In this document: in pieces, positions 1 to 7,573 of the stretch
Numbering within the stretch: position 1 is the first letter of the stretch
How the letters are laid out: each line of letters opens with the position of its first letter
NCBI GenBank assembly: GCA_001823215.1
Contig: MHTV01000001.1
Coordinates: forward strand, 1 to 42,204
DNA from: Candidatus Wildermuthbacteria bacterium RIFCSPHIGHO2_02_FULL_45_25
GTDB taxonomy: Bacteria; Patescibacteriota; Minisyncoccia; Minisyncoccales; UBA10102
Direction: 5' to 3'
Length of the DNA stretch: 42,204 nucleotides
Translations under genes and position numbers: made by a program
Notes under the pieces: model-generated
What the model was told of the DNA's origin: nothing
The model's input: the letters and a program-made list of their open reading frames with translations, nothing else
Database searches by the model: none

Positions 1-1874
1 CGGTCCGCTAAAATTTGAGATTCATCATTTGAGAGTTCTTGCCCGTCTTTTACTTTTTTCACCAACGGCTCGGCTTGCGCAAGCTCCTGCACCTGCCGCT
101 CCCATGCCGTTTGATAATCATCAGAGTCAATTTTTTCTCCCTCGGCTCCAATTTCAATATAGGCGCGTTTTATAACGACATCGGTATTTTCTTGAGCGGT
201 CTCTGCAACCTGAATAAAACCAGCCGGTACCTCAATATTTTCCTCGACAAAATCCTTAATTTCTGTTCCCCACGGGATACCAGCTTTGGCTTTGGCGATT
301 TCTGAATATGGATTATAACTTTCGTCATTAAAATACTTAGTAACGCCGGCAAAATCATAAATCCTAAATGATTTTTTATTAATTCGAGAATCAAGACGAC
401 TGCCACGGCCACGCATCTGCTGGTATAAGATTGGCGATCGTGTCGGCCGAACCATGATTATATTTTCAACCGCCGGCGCGTCAATGCCGGTATCCATCAT
501 ACCTACAGAAACAGCAATCGCTGGCATTTCTTCCAGCTTAAAGCGGCGAATAGCCCCGCGAGGGTCTTCGGTATCGGAAGTGATGACCTCGGCAAACCTA
601 CCTTTATACTCCGGCTTGGCTTGATTGAAGTAATACGCAAGCTGTGCGGCGTGGCGTTTTGTAACAGCGTAAACAATGGCTTTGCGTATCTTCTTTGGCT
701 CTCGCTTTTCTTCCTCGGCAAAATAAGCTTGGACAACCTGCTCATTCCTGGCCGGTATGTTTATCTTTCTTTCCAAATCTTCCGAACTGTAGTCTTCACC
801 CTCAAAATTCACGCCTTCAAGCGATACTTTTGTATCTATCTGAACAATGTCATAACCGGCAAGGAAACCATCTTTGACTCCCCGACGAATGCTGTACACG
901 AAAGTCGGTTTACCTTTCTGTTCCGTCTCATTCCAACAACCAAAAAGTTTATAGGTATTGCGATCAACATATCCGCTGGGAGTTGCTGTCATCCCGATGC
1001 GGATAGCATCAAAATGCGAGAGAACAGAATTGTAAACACCGAAGATTGCTCTATGCGCCTCATCTGAAATCACAACATCAAAATAGCCGCTAGTGATATT
1101 TGATAATTGAGAATGAAGAGTTTGCAATGTAGAAATAACAATCGTTGATTCTTTCCTCTGACTACCTCCATAAAGCAATTCCGATGGATAACCCTCAAGT
1201 ATTTCATCAAACACTTCTTTCGTTTGAACGCCAAGCTGAATACGATCTACTAGAAATAAAACTCGATTGGCAAGTCCGGCTTCAAATAACCGCTTGAGAT
1301 AGAGAGCTATTGTGTCGGTCTTACCGGTGCCTGTTGCCATAACCAAGAGCATCTTGCGTTTGCCTCCCTCAATAGCTTTATCCATAATCTGCATCGCTTC
1401 TTTTTGATATGGCCTCGGCATTCGCCATTCACTGCCTTTGTAATACTTTTCTGGAATAGGGACGACTGACAACGGTTTTTGTTCAAGCCGGAGAGTTTGA
1501 ATTTTTTCAAGATCGCGTTGAGAGAAAAAAGTGGCGACTTTTTGTTCCGGCCGATATTTATAATCCCAGAAATAAATTTCTTCGCCATTTGATAAGAAAA
1601 TAAAACCGGCATTGATAGATTCCGCGTATGAAAGAGCTTGTTGCTTGGCGGAAGCCGGATCAACAGCAAAACGCTTTGCCTCAATAACCGCTATGGCGCG
1701 ACCCCTTGAGTCTTTAAGAATATAATCAGCGCGGCCGCTCTGTGAAGTCTCCTCGGTTGAGACCTGATTCTTCTCTTCTATATCCCAATCGGCTTCGCGA
1801 AGTCTGCGGTCAATAAGAATCCGCGCGTCAGTCTCGCGCATGAACTTTTTTCCGGTTGTGTCTTGTGTAGCCAT
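1..1874 (-). CDS. hsdR: Type I restriction enzyme R subunit-like helicase-nuclease (partial, C-terminus off window)
   Basis: The reading frame opens at an ATG and stays open to the left edge, giving 624 residues without a stop, so the C-terminus lies outside the window. The N-terminal ~130 residues carry a PD-(D/E)XK-type nuclease signature (GRADYIL...AVIEAKR). A superfamily-2 helicase follows: Walker A MATGTGKT near residue 180, Walker B DEAH near 276, MTATPSG, and motif VI QQMRGRGSR. This is the HsdR layout: DNA cleavage coupled to ATP-driven translocation in type I restriction. The gene starts 5 bp after radC, in a fic-radC-hsdR operon. No hsdM or hsdS is visible; they could lie beyond position 1. 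A stand-alone DEAD/DEAH restriction helicase is the alternative. Confidence 0.85.
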   Translation of the reverse strand, partial: MATQDTTGKKFMRETDARILIDRRLREADWDIEEKNQVSTEETSQSGRADYILKDSRGRAIAVIEAKRFAVDPASAKQQALSYAESINAGFIFLSNGEEIYFWDYKYRPEQKVATFFSQRDLEKIQTLRLEQKPLSVVPIPEKYYKGSEWRMPRPYQKEAMQIMDKAIEGGKRKMLLVMATGTGKTDTIALYLKRLFEAGLANRVLFLVDRIQLGVQTKEVFDEILEGYPSELLYGGSQRKESTIVISTLQTLHSQLSNITSGYFDVVISDEAHRAIFGVYNSVLSHFDAIRIGMTATPSGYVDRNTYKLFGCWNETEQKGKPTFVYSIRRGVKDGFLAGYDIVQIDTKVSLEGVNFEGEDYSSEDLERKINIPARNEQVVQAYFAEEEKREPKKIRKAIVYAVTKRHAAQLAYYFNQAKPEYKGRFAEVITSDTEDPRGAIRRFKLEEMPAIAVSVGMMDTGIDAPAVENIIMVRPTRSPILYQQMRGRGSRLDSRINKKSFRIYDFAGVTKYFNDESYNPYSEIAKAKAGIPWGTEIKDFVEENIEVPAGFIQVAETAQENTDVVIKRAYIEIGAEGEKIDSDDYQTAWERQVQELAQAEPLVKKVKDGQELSNDESQILAD

Positions 1875-1879
1875 AATAT

Positions 1880-2542
1880 TTAAATCAATTTGTGCTCTTT
1901 GAAGCTGAAATAATTCGCCTTACTTACAATTACATGGTCTTTTACCTCAATGCCGAGAAGTTTACCGGCATCAACCAACTGTTTTGTGCTTTCCGAATCC
2001 TCCTGCGATGGAGACGGATCACCGGCCGGATGATTATGAGCGATAATTACTTGGGCGGCCAAATGCCGGACAGCCGGCTCAAAAACTTCGCGCGGATGGA
2101 CAAGGTTGGCATTAAGCGAACCGATTGAAACTACCTCGCGTTTGATTTCCTGATTTCTGGAATTCAAAAAGAAAATCACGAAATGTTCTTTTTTATGATC
2201 ACGAATGTCTTTGAGCTCATCCCAAACGTCTTTAGGTGATAAAAGCAGAACCGACTGCTTGTTTTGCAGATGCCGGCGGCCAAGTTCATAGCAGGCGACG
2301 ATTTCGCACGCTTTCGCACTTCCAAGACCAAATGTATTTTTTAATTCCTTAACCGACGCCTTTGCCAAACCGGCGACTCTGAATTTTCTTAAAATCTTGC
2401 CTGATAGCTCAACGACATTGATACCCTCGCTTCCAGTCCGTAAAAGAATCGCCAAAAGTTCAGAATCTGAAAGTCGCTCGGGTCCGTATTTTTCGAGCTT
2501 CTCTCGCGGTCTATCAACTTTTGGCAAATCTTTTATTTTCAT
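1880..2542 (-). CDS. radC: RadC/YicR-family JAB1/MPN-domain protein
   Basis: This is a RadC-family protein of 220 aa. The N-terminus has the family opening (MKIKDLPKVDRPREKL) and a helix-hairpin-helix segment (GLGSAKACEI). The C-terminal half is a JAMM/MPN metal-binding fold with the motif HNHPAGDPSPSQED, the H-x-H...D pattern that binds zinc. The family name comes from a disputed DNA-repair phenotype; the molecular function is not settled, and RadC proteins are frequent in mobile and defence loci. I chose the ATG at 2542 because it makes an ATGA overlap with the fic stop and matches the usual RadC N-terminus; a start five codons earlier is also open. Confidence 0.88.
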   Translation of the reverse strand: MKIKDLPKVDRPREKLEKYGPERLSDSELLAILLRTGSEGINVVELSGKILRKFRVAGLAKASVKELKNTFGLGSAKACEIVACYELGRRHLQNKQSVLLLSPKDVWDELKDIRDHKKEHFVIFFLNSRNQEIKREVVSIGSLNANLVHPREVFEPAVRHLAAQVIIAHNHPAGDPSPSQEDSESTKQLVDAGKLLGIEVKDHVIVSKANYFSFKEHKLI

Positions 2543-3411
2543 ATCCCGATTTTCCAATCGCCTTTCTCGATAAATGCTTCGATAGTCTGACGTTTGGCTT
2601 TATTGAGCGCGTTCGAATGAGAGAGACGACTCTCTTTGGCATATTCGGAAAGCGGAACGATTTTCTTATGTTCCAAATACGCTAGCCGCTTGTGATAGCT
2701 GTTAGCAAGCGCGCGGCCGACTATTTCTTCCATAACCGACGTTTTGTTATTTGTTTCAAACTCTTTGAACGCGTCATAGTATCTGGCGCGATCAATGAAT
2801 TTGATGTTGATGGGCACATAACCTTCACGGATAAGCAAATAATTATTGATCGCCCTGCCGATCCGGCCGTTGCCATCAATAAATGGATGCGTCCATTCGA
2901 AGGCTAGGTGCAGACGGGCGATCCTCCGCACGATATGTTCATGGCTTGAGGCATTGTATTCCGCGATCATCTTTTTCATGAGTTCGGGAATTTCGGATGC
3001 ATGAGGCGCAATATGCGTACCTACGCGTACACGCTCCTCGCCTTGGCGGAATCTTCCGGAGATTTCATCGCGGATATTGGAAATTAGCATTTTATGTAAA
3101 AACAAAATGACCTCTTCAGTAAGCTCCTGCTCTTTCGCTCGTTTGTCGATATATTCGACCACGCGTGCAAGATTTTTCGCTTCAAATAGTTCACGCTCGG
3201 AAACGAACCGATCAAGATCAATCTGAAGAAGGATTTTTTCCGTCTCTTCCAGCGAGAGCGTACTACTCTCGATAGCGTTGGAGTTGTACACCTGCTCCGG
3301 AATTTCCGCCTCAGAGATCATCTTGAGCAATGACTCTTTCCCTGGTACGGCTCGATAATAGCGCTCGCGAAGTTCGATTACTTTTTTGTATATATTTAGC
3401 GTTCTAGCCAT
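2539..3411 (-). CDS. fic: Fic-family protein (probable AMP transferase)
   Basis: The 290-aa protein contains the complete Fic core HPFIDGNGRIGR with the catalytic His near residue 175. Fic enzymes usually transfer AMP from ATP to a target-protein hydroxyl. Upstream sits an inhibitory-helix-like segment SNAIESS; the usual consensus is (S/T)xxxE(G/N), so the regulatory Glu is present but Gly/Asn is replaced by Ser. The C-terminal ~60 residues look like a small helical DNA-binding or recognition domain (ESRLSHSNALNKAKRQTIEAFIEKG). The start is the ATG that lies 8 nt behind a strong -10 box; a TTG three codons earlier is less likely. It is the first gene of an operon with radC and hsdR; Fic genes are common passengers of type I restriction loci. 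Confidence 0.9.
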   Translation of the reverse strand: MARTLNIYKKVIELRERYYRAVPGKESLLKMISEAEIPEQVYNSNAIESSTLSLEETEKILLQIDLDRFVSERELFEAKNLARVVEYIDKRAKEQELTEEVILFLHKMLISNIRDEISGRFRQGEERVRVGTHIAPHASEIPELMKKMIAEYNASSHEHIVRRIARLHLAFEWTHPFIDGNGRIGRAINNYLLIREGYVPINIKFIDRARYYDAFKEFETNNKTSVMEEIVGRALANSYHKRLAYLEHKKIVPLSEYAKESRLSHSNALNKAKRQTIEAFIEKGDWKIGI

Positions 3412-3419
3412 ATAAGCCA

Positions 3420-3448
3420 AGTATAGTAAAGTTAACTTTTATTGTCAA
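3420..3448 (-). promoter_or_regulatory. fic operon promoter with internal palindrome
   Basis: The sequence shows TTGACA (3448-3443), a 17-bp spacer and TATACT (3425-3420), near consensus for sigma-70. A perfect 12-bp palindrome AAAGTTAACTTT (3428-3439) fills the spacer, where a repressor would block RNA polymerase. Only 8 nt separate the -10 box from the fic ATG, so the mRNA is predicted to be leaderless or nearly so. Confidence 0.7.
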
Positions 3449-3513
3449 ATAACCGTGAATTACACAAAAAAATCTAGTTATTTCACGATATTACGTTGCT
3501 AAAAGTCCTTTTT

Positions 3514-3617
3514 TGCATAGTACAGCATGTAAACTATGCATAATCGGTGCTGTATTCTGCGTTTCTCGAATAGTACAAAAGTGTACCATTCGCGAAATTT
3601 GCTTAAGTTAAGCAAAT
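3514..3617. promoter_or_regulatory. Three successive inverted repeats upstream of fic
   Basis: Three palindromic sites lie within 104 bp of the roughly 500-bp gap between fic and the SPFH remnant. They are TGCATAGT/ACTATGCA (3514-3521 and 3533-3540), GAATAGTAC/GTACCATTC with one mismatch (3568-3576 and 3583-3591), and ATTTGCTTAA/TTAAGCAAAT with a 1-nt centre (3597-3617). Their form is that of operators. No regulator gene is adjacent. The short ORFs drawn across this gap have no recognisable protein features. Confidence 0.4.
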
Positions 3618-3734
3618 CGTTCCAGACTCTCAAATTTGGTCTTACGGCTGGGACCGGGTGCAACAGGTGGCAAACTCTTACCCTCGACACAAAGCTCGCC
3701 ACAGGGGCAACGAACGACAAATTCGGGGTAACGT

Positions 3735-3755
3735 AAAAACCGCCTTTGGGGCGGT
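3735..3755 (-). terminator. Intrinsic terminator, minus strand
   Basis: The stem ACCGCC/GGCGGT with a 5-nt loop is followed on the minus strand by a run of five T residues. It is the second terminator after the SPFH remnant. Confidence 0.6.
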
Positions 3756-3856
3756 CTTGGTTTAAATCGTGGCAACTGGGGTTTTTCGGGATGTATAATC
3801 TCCCCCTCTCTTACTTCGCTCGGATTTCAGCGGACCGATATGATCATTCAAAACTT

Positions 3857-3889
3857 AAAAGCTCCAGATTCTATAAACCTGGAGCTTTT
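3857..3889. terminator. Bidirectional terminator after the SPFH remnant
   Basis: The 11-bp arms AAAAGCTCCAG and CTGGAGCTTTT surround an 11-nt loop, giving A/T runs on both sides. It lies 26 bp past the stop of the truncated SPFH gene. Confidence 0.7.
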
Positions 3890-3915
3890 CTTTATCTCTT
3901 ACAGAGAGACTTTCA

Positions 3916-4623
3916 TTACGGGGTGATATTTATGAATGGCACCACTCCACTCTCCCCCATCATAAAGTTTGGAACAGTACCATTCCATTGCTCGGTCTTT
4001 TGGTATTCGAGATACGCAGCAGAAGAAGAAGCGAGCGCATCTTGAACCTTCCTGATTCCTTCATCCCCTGCTTCCGCCTTCGCTTTAATTGCATACGCAT
4101 CAGCGCTTGCAATCGCCTGCTTTGCTCTCCTCTCGCCATCCGCACGAGCTTCTTCCGTGTTTGCGTCTTTCTGCGCAACATTGAAGCGAGTATCTGCGGC
4201 TGTTTGTTCAGCCTTCTGCAAAGCAAGATTTACCGCATTTTGTTCTTCCGCCTGTTGTTTTTTAAATTGGACCTCCTGCACCTCCTTGAGGAATGCCTCA
4301 ATTTCTGGAGGATAGCTGAAACTTACAATTGTGACCTGCTGGACAAATACTATTGGGTTGCCATTTTCGTCTAGCAGTTCACTTTGCAGAGCATCTTCCA
4401 CCAAATTTTGAAACTTCACGCGCTCATTCCCGACATAATCGTAACTGTGCGCTCCCTGAACAGACTTGAGAGCGGAGATATACACTCGCTCGATCCACTC
4501 ATTGATGTACCGAGAGCCGTACCTCCGATGCAATTCAATGATCCTGTCAGGATTCGGAGAAGCCCACGTTCGCGCCCAGAAATAGACAGCAGGACGACCA
4601 TGTGAGTTCGAATCCGCTTGCTT
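3916..4623 (-). pseudogene. 5'-truncated SPFH/prohibitin-like gene
   Basis: The open frame runs from just inside a stop codon at 4624-4626 to the TAA at 3916. The translated part is the second half of an SPFH (band 7) domain followed by an Ala/Glu/Lys-rich coiled-coil stalk (EQNAVNLALQKAEQ...GERRAKQAIASADA) and the family's usual end (KTEQWNGTVPNFMMG, VVPFINI). The N-terminal membrane anchor and first half of the SPFH fold are missing; no ATG or ribosome-binding site is present, only a TTG at 4533. The break is about 30 bp from the last CRISPR repeat, so a deletion or insertion that brought in the CRISPR locus probably removed the 5' end. Translation from the TTG as a 205-aa fragment is possible but unlikely. 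Confidence 0.75.
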
Positions 4624-4651
4624 TTACTGCACGCAGCCGCCATGTCGCCGC

Positions 4652-6047
4652 ATCTACAAAAGTAGAAATTTTATATGGGTATTAGACTTTCCAGAGGTGA
4701 ATTATACTGTGGATCTACAAAAGTAGAAATTTTATATGGGTATTAGACCCGAACAAAAACAATAAAACCATGAATATCTACAAAAGTAGAAATTTTATAT
4801 GGGTATTAGACCCTTGTGGTAGGAGGAGATGGAGTATATCTACAAAAGTAGAAATTTTATATGGGTATTAGACTGCGAAGAAGAATAATGTACCTTACTC
4901 ATCTACAAAAGTAGAAATTTTATATGGGTATTAGACGCGATGTCCTGCTTGTCGATCCTATAATCTACAAAAGTAGAAATTTTATATGGGTATTAGACGG
5001 AATTGAATAGCCATAAGGGCAAGCGATCTACAAAAGTAGAAATTTTATATGGGTATTAGACGGATGGAATTCCGAATCAGTGTTTGATCTACAAAAGTAG
5101 AAATTTTATATGGGTATTAGACCTATTTACAGGCGCAACACCCGGGCATCTACAAAAGTAGAAATTTTATATGGGTATTAGACCAATAATTAACTGTTCG
5201 TAGGGTATGATCTACAAAAGTAGAAATTTTATATGGGTATTAGACGGGGATGGTTCAATCAAATATCTTTATCTACAAAAGTAGAAATTTTATATGGGTA
5301 TTAGACATTGGAAGAGTAGAACGAAGTATTGCTATCTACAAAAGTAGAAATTTTATATGGGTATTAGACAAATTATAATCAAGCCGATTGTAGAAATCTA
5401 CAAAAGTAGAAATTTTATATGGGTATTAGACAAAATATACAAGTAATAAACCCAGAGATCTACAAAAGTAGAAATTTTATATGGGTATTAGACAAGTATG
5501 GACGCTCTCATCCTGTCTGATCTACAAAAGTAGAAATTTTATATGGGTATTAGACGGTGGTATTGCTGGATTCGATTCTTATCTACAAAAGTAGAAATTT
5601 TATATGGGTATTAGACTATTCCACGGAATGTTGCCCTTTTTATCTACAAAAGTAGAAATTTTATATGGGTATTAGACATTTCAAAAGGTTAAATCTCTTC
5701 CTATCTACAAAAGTAGAAATTTTATATGGGTATTAGACGACAAAACAGAACGTACTTCTGTTACATCTACAAAAGTAGAAATTTTATATGGGTATTAGAC
5801 AATTGGGGGCATGACGTACCCCTATATCTACAAAAGTAGAAATTTTATATGGGTATTAGACTAAAACAATGAATGTTATCCCTTATGAATCTACAAAAGT
5901 AGAAATTTTATATGGGTATTAGACCCTAGAAGAAGAAATGTTTTCTTTCCATCTACAAAAGTAGAAATTTTATATGGGTATTAGACAAAGAAATTGCAGA
6001 GAAGAACAATGATCTACAAAAGTAGAAATTTTATATGGGTATTAGAC
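4652..6047 (-). CRISPR. Type V-A CRISPR array, 23 repeats and 22 spacers
   Basis: A 36-bp repeat occurs 23 times and every copy is identical by eye, including the one farthest from the leader. On the minus strand it begins GTCTAATACC and ends AATTTCTACTTTTGTAGAT, the conserved 3' hairpin handle of Cas12a crRNA. Spacers are 25-27 nt (sum 568 nt) and none is duplicated. Reading direction is fixed by the handle and by the leader and promoter on the high-coordinate side, the same direction as the cas genes. First repeat 6012-6047, last repeat 4652-4687. I cannot identify protospacers by reading. Confidence 0.99.
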
Positions 6048-6050
6048 AGT

Positions 6051-6131
6051 AGAAATGGCTTTGTTAAGCGGAAAAGATACAAAGATCTCAAAAATGAGTA
6101 ATCCGACTTTTGGCTTAACAAAGCCATTTCT
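6051..6131 (-). repeat. Leader hairpin: perfect 19-bp inverted repeat next to the first CRISPR repeat
   Basis: AGAAATGGCTTTGTTAAGC (6051-6069) is the exact reverse complement of 6113-6131, with a 43-nt loop that itself holds short complementary segments (CTCA/TGAG). The inner arm is 3 bp from the leader-proximal repeat. It lies downstream of the array promoter, so it would be transcribed as the 5' part of the pre-crRNA, or extruded as a cruciform where Cas1-Cas2 inserts new spacers. The leader end ATTTCTACT also matches nine bases inside the repeat handle. Confidence 0.8.
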
Positions 6132-6204
6132 CCCTAGAGTGTTTTTATAAAGGCAAAGGTTTTCCACCGTTATATATTGAGTCTAAATTAATATCCACAC
6201 GCAA

Positions 6205-6236
6205 TTTATACTTTATGCTTCAGTATAAGTTGTCAA
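6205..6236 (-). promoter_or_regulatory. Candidate CRISPR array promoter
   Basis: TTGACA (6236-6231) is followed 20 bp later by TATAAA (6210-6205); the spacing is longer than ideal, and AAGTAT at 17 bp is an alternative -10. It points toward the array and starts transcription roughly 150 nt before the first repeat. Confidence 0.5.
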
Positions 6237-6261
6237 CGAACATCCATCAACATCTAATCTA

Positions 6262-6296
6262 CTCTACAAAAGTAGAAATTTTATATGGTATTAGAC
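6262..6296 (-). repeat. Isolated degenerate CRISPR repeat between cas2 and the leader (CreR-like candidate)
   Basis: This 35-bp sequence matches the array repeat in the same orientation except for one deleted G in the 5' part and a T-to-G change at the last base. The stem that Cas12a binds (TCTAC...GTAGA) is intact. It stands alone, about 215 bp before the array and 20 bp after the cas2 stop, upstream of the array promoter, so it would be carried on the 3' end of the cas4-cas1-cas2 mRNA. The sequence after it (TAGATTAGATGTTGATGG) would act as the guide. Single repeats beside cas genes are known to encode regulatory crRNA-like RNAs (CreR/CreA types); assignment here is inference. Confidence 0.75.
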
Positions 6297-6316
6297 AAGA
6301 ATGTCCGGACCCGCCA

Positions 6317-6598
6317 TCAGCTAAAAATCACGACCTCCGCTTCTTCATTCTTGGCATATCCATACCGTTTGATTTTCCCTCTATCCCCCGCGCACACCTG
6401 AAATATGAGAATACTATCAGCTCCGGTAAATTTCTTTCTATACACTAATTCTACTTCATTGAGAATGTTTTGCAATACCCGCGAGCTGTCCCTTACTTCA
6501 TAAATGGAATACTGAACTTTCCTTCCATATTTATCAAGGAATCGGGAAAACTTCGCTCTCGTTCTGTCATTTGAAAAATCGTACGCAACAATAATCAT
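6317..6598 (-). CDS. cas2: CRISPR-associated endonuclease Cas2
   Basis: At 93 aa this is a normal-length Cas2. It starts with the ferredoxin-like first strand and conserved Asp (MIIVAYDFSND, Asp7), and contains the RKVQYSIYEV strand typical of the dimer core. Cas2 dimers bridge two Cas1 dimers in the spacer-integration complex. Its start overlaps the cas1 stop by four bases (ATGA), indicating translational coupling, and it is the last gene of cas4-cas1-cas2. An isolated CRISPR repeat follows 20 bp after its stop. Confidence 0.96.
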   Translation of the reverse strand: MIIVAYDFSNDRTRAKFSRFLDKYGRKVQYSIYEVRDSSRVLQNILNEVELVYRKKFTGADSILIFQVCAGDRGKIKRYGYAKNEEAEVVIFS

Positions 6599-7572
6599 TT
6601 TACATCAAACTTCTTCTTTAGCTTTATCCTATACTCGGGAAACTCATTTTTCTCATCCATAATAAAGCGATAAAATCCCTGCACAAAGCTAAAAATATCT
6701 TCTTTATTATCCATAAGCGCCTGCAAAAATATCTGCGCATATTTTTGGTTATTTTGAAATGGCAAAGAGTATTTCCCCTTTGAGAAAATAAAATCGGGGT
6801 GAACGATTTGCTTTAAGTTATAGGACTTTACAAGTTGATGCTCAATAATGCAGCGAAACGGCTCTGTAAGATCGCAAGCCAATGACCTCCGGCTGAAAAA
6901 TAGTTTATGATAGCACCCCTTAAATGTATCGAATCCATGAAGCCGCAATAAGGAGTCCACAAAGTTGAAGAGAAATGTATAACCCATATCCAGCAGAAAA
7001 TTTTGGATATCTTCTTTTGTTCGAGGCGCGCGTCTTCGCCAGCAGATTTCAGCAAAATATTGCTGAAAAAAAGATTTTGAAAAGTTACCTTCCAATCCAA
7101 GAAGCGACTGATTATCTTTTGCGCTTTCTATCTTCTGGAGAATCTCCTGCTTTTCTTGTTTGCTATACAATGTTCCGATACTTCCCAAAAGCTCCATTTG
7201 ATTTATCACTTTTGCTTTCACAATATTTTTGGCAATCCACAATTCTTTATCACCACTCATGCCATATTGCTTCATTCGCAGCAACCAATTACCATCTGCC
7301 TGCGAGCGAAAGCTCGCATACACTTCAAAATTTGGCTTGAGAAAGAAAAAAGATACTCCAAGCTCTGCCGCTCTTTGAATCAATTTTGTGGTTACCGCAA
7401 TATCTCCCATTACGAAAACAGCAAATGCTTTATGGCAAGAAGTTCTATTGATAACTTTGCCGTCTTTCAAAAAAACGATATGGTCATTCAAAAAACGCAG
7501 AGTGGACTTCTCTCCCCATTCTGCACGCACAAACACAATTTGTTTTTCCTTAAAATCAGGCAGTGAAATCAT
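6595..7572 (-). CDS. cas1: CRISPR-associated integrase Cas1
   Basis: The 325-aa protein is a complete Cas1. Expected metal-binding residues are present: Glu161 in LGLEGNFSKSFF, His222 in GCYHKL and Asp234 in ACDLTEPFR. Cas1 inserts prespacers at the leader-repeat junction. The gene begins one base after the cas4 stop and overlaps cas2 by four bases, so the three adaptation genes form one operon. Length and motif order are those of type V-A Cas1. Confidence 0.97.
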   Translation of the reverse strand: MISLPDFKEKQIVFVRAEWGEKSTLRFLNDHIVFLKDGKVINRTSCHKAFAVFVMGDIAVTTKLIQRAAELGVSFFFLKPNFEVYASFRSQADGNWLLRMKQYGMSGDKELWIAKNIVKAKVINQMELLGSIGTLYSKQEKQEILQKIESAKDNQSLLGLEGNFSKSFFQQYFAEICWRRRAPRTKEDIQNFLLDMGYTFLFNFVDSLLRLHGFDTFKGCYHKLFFSRRSLACDLTEPFRCIIEHQLVKSYNLKQIVHPDFIFSKGKYSLPFQNNQKYAQIFLQALMDNKEDIFSFVQGFYRFIMDEKNEFPEYRIKLKKKFDVK

Positions 7573-7573
7573 A

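Noticed and set aside
3499-3736. Short ORFs on both strands in the fic-SPFH gap.
   Set aside because: They overlap palindromes and a terminator, start with non-ATG codons or lack ribosome sites, and have no protein-like composition.
4600-4620. GAGTTCGAATCCGC resembles a tRNA T loop, a possible integration scar beside the array.
   Set aside because: The flanking bases cannot form the T stem or acceptor stem, and no direct repeat of it was found at the other side of the locus.
4416-4643. Alternative frame over the SPFH remnant, considered as a frameshifted 5' part.
   Set aside because: Its translation has no SPFH similarity; the true frame continues to 4624 and then stops.
6063-6119. GTTAAGC and GCTTAAC in the leader hairpin look like integron attC core sites.
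   Set aside because: The order is inverted relative to attC (RYYYAAC must come first) and there is no integrase or cassette structure.
6048-6316. Search for a tracrRNA or scoutRNA anti-repeat in the leader and cas2-array gap.
   Set aside because: The only repeat-like sequence is in the same orientation as the array, not an anti-repeat; Cas12a does not need a tracrRNA.
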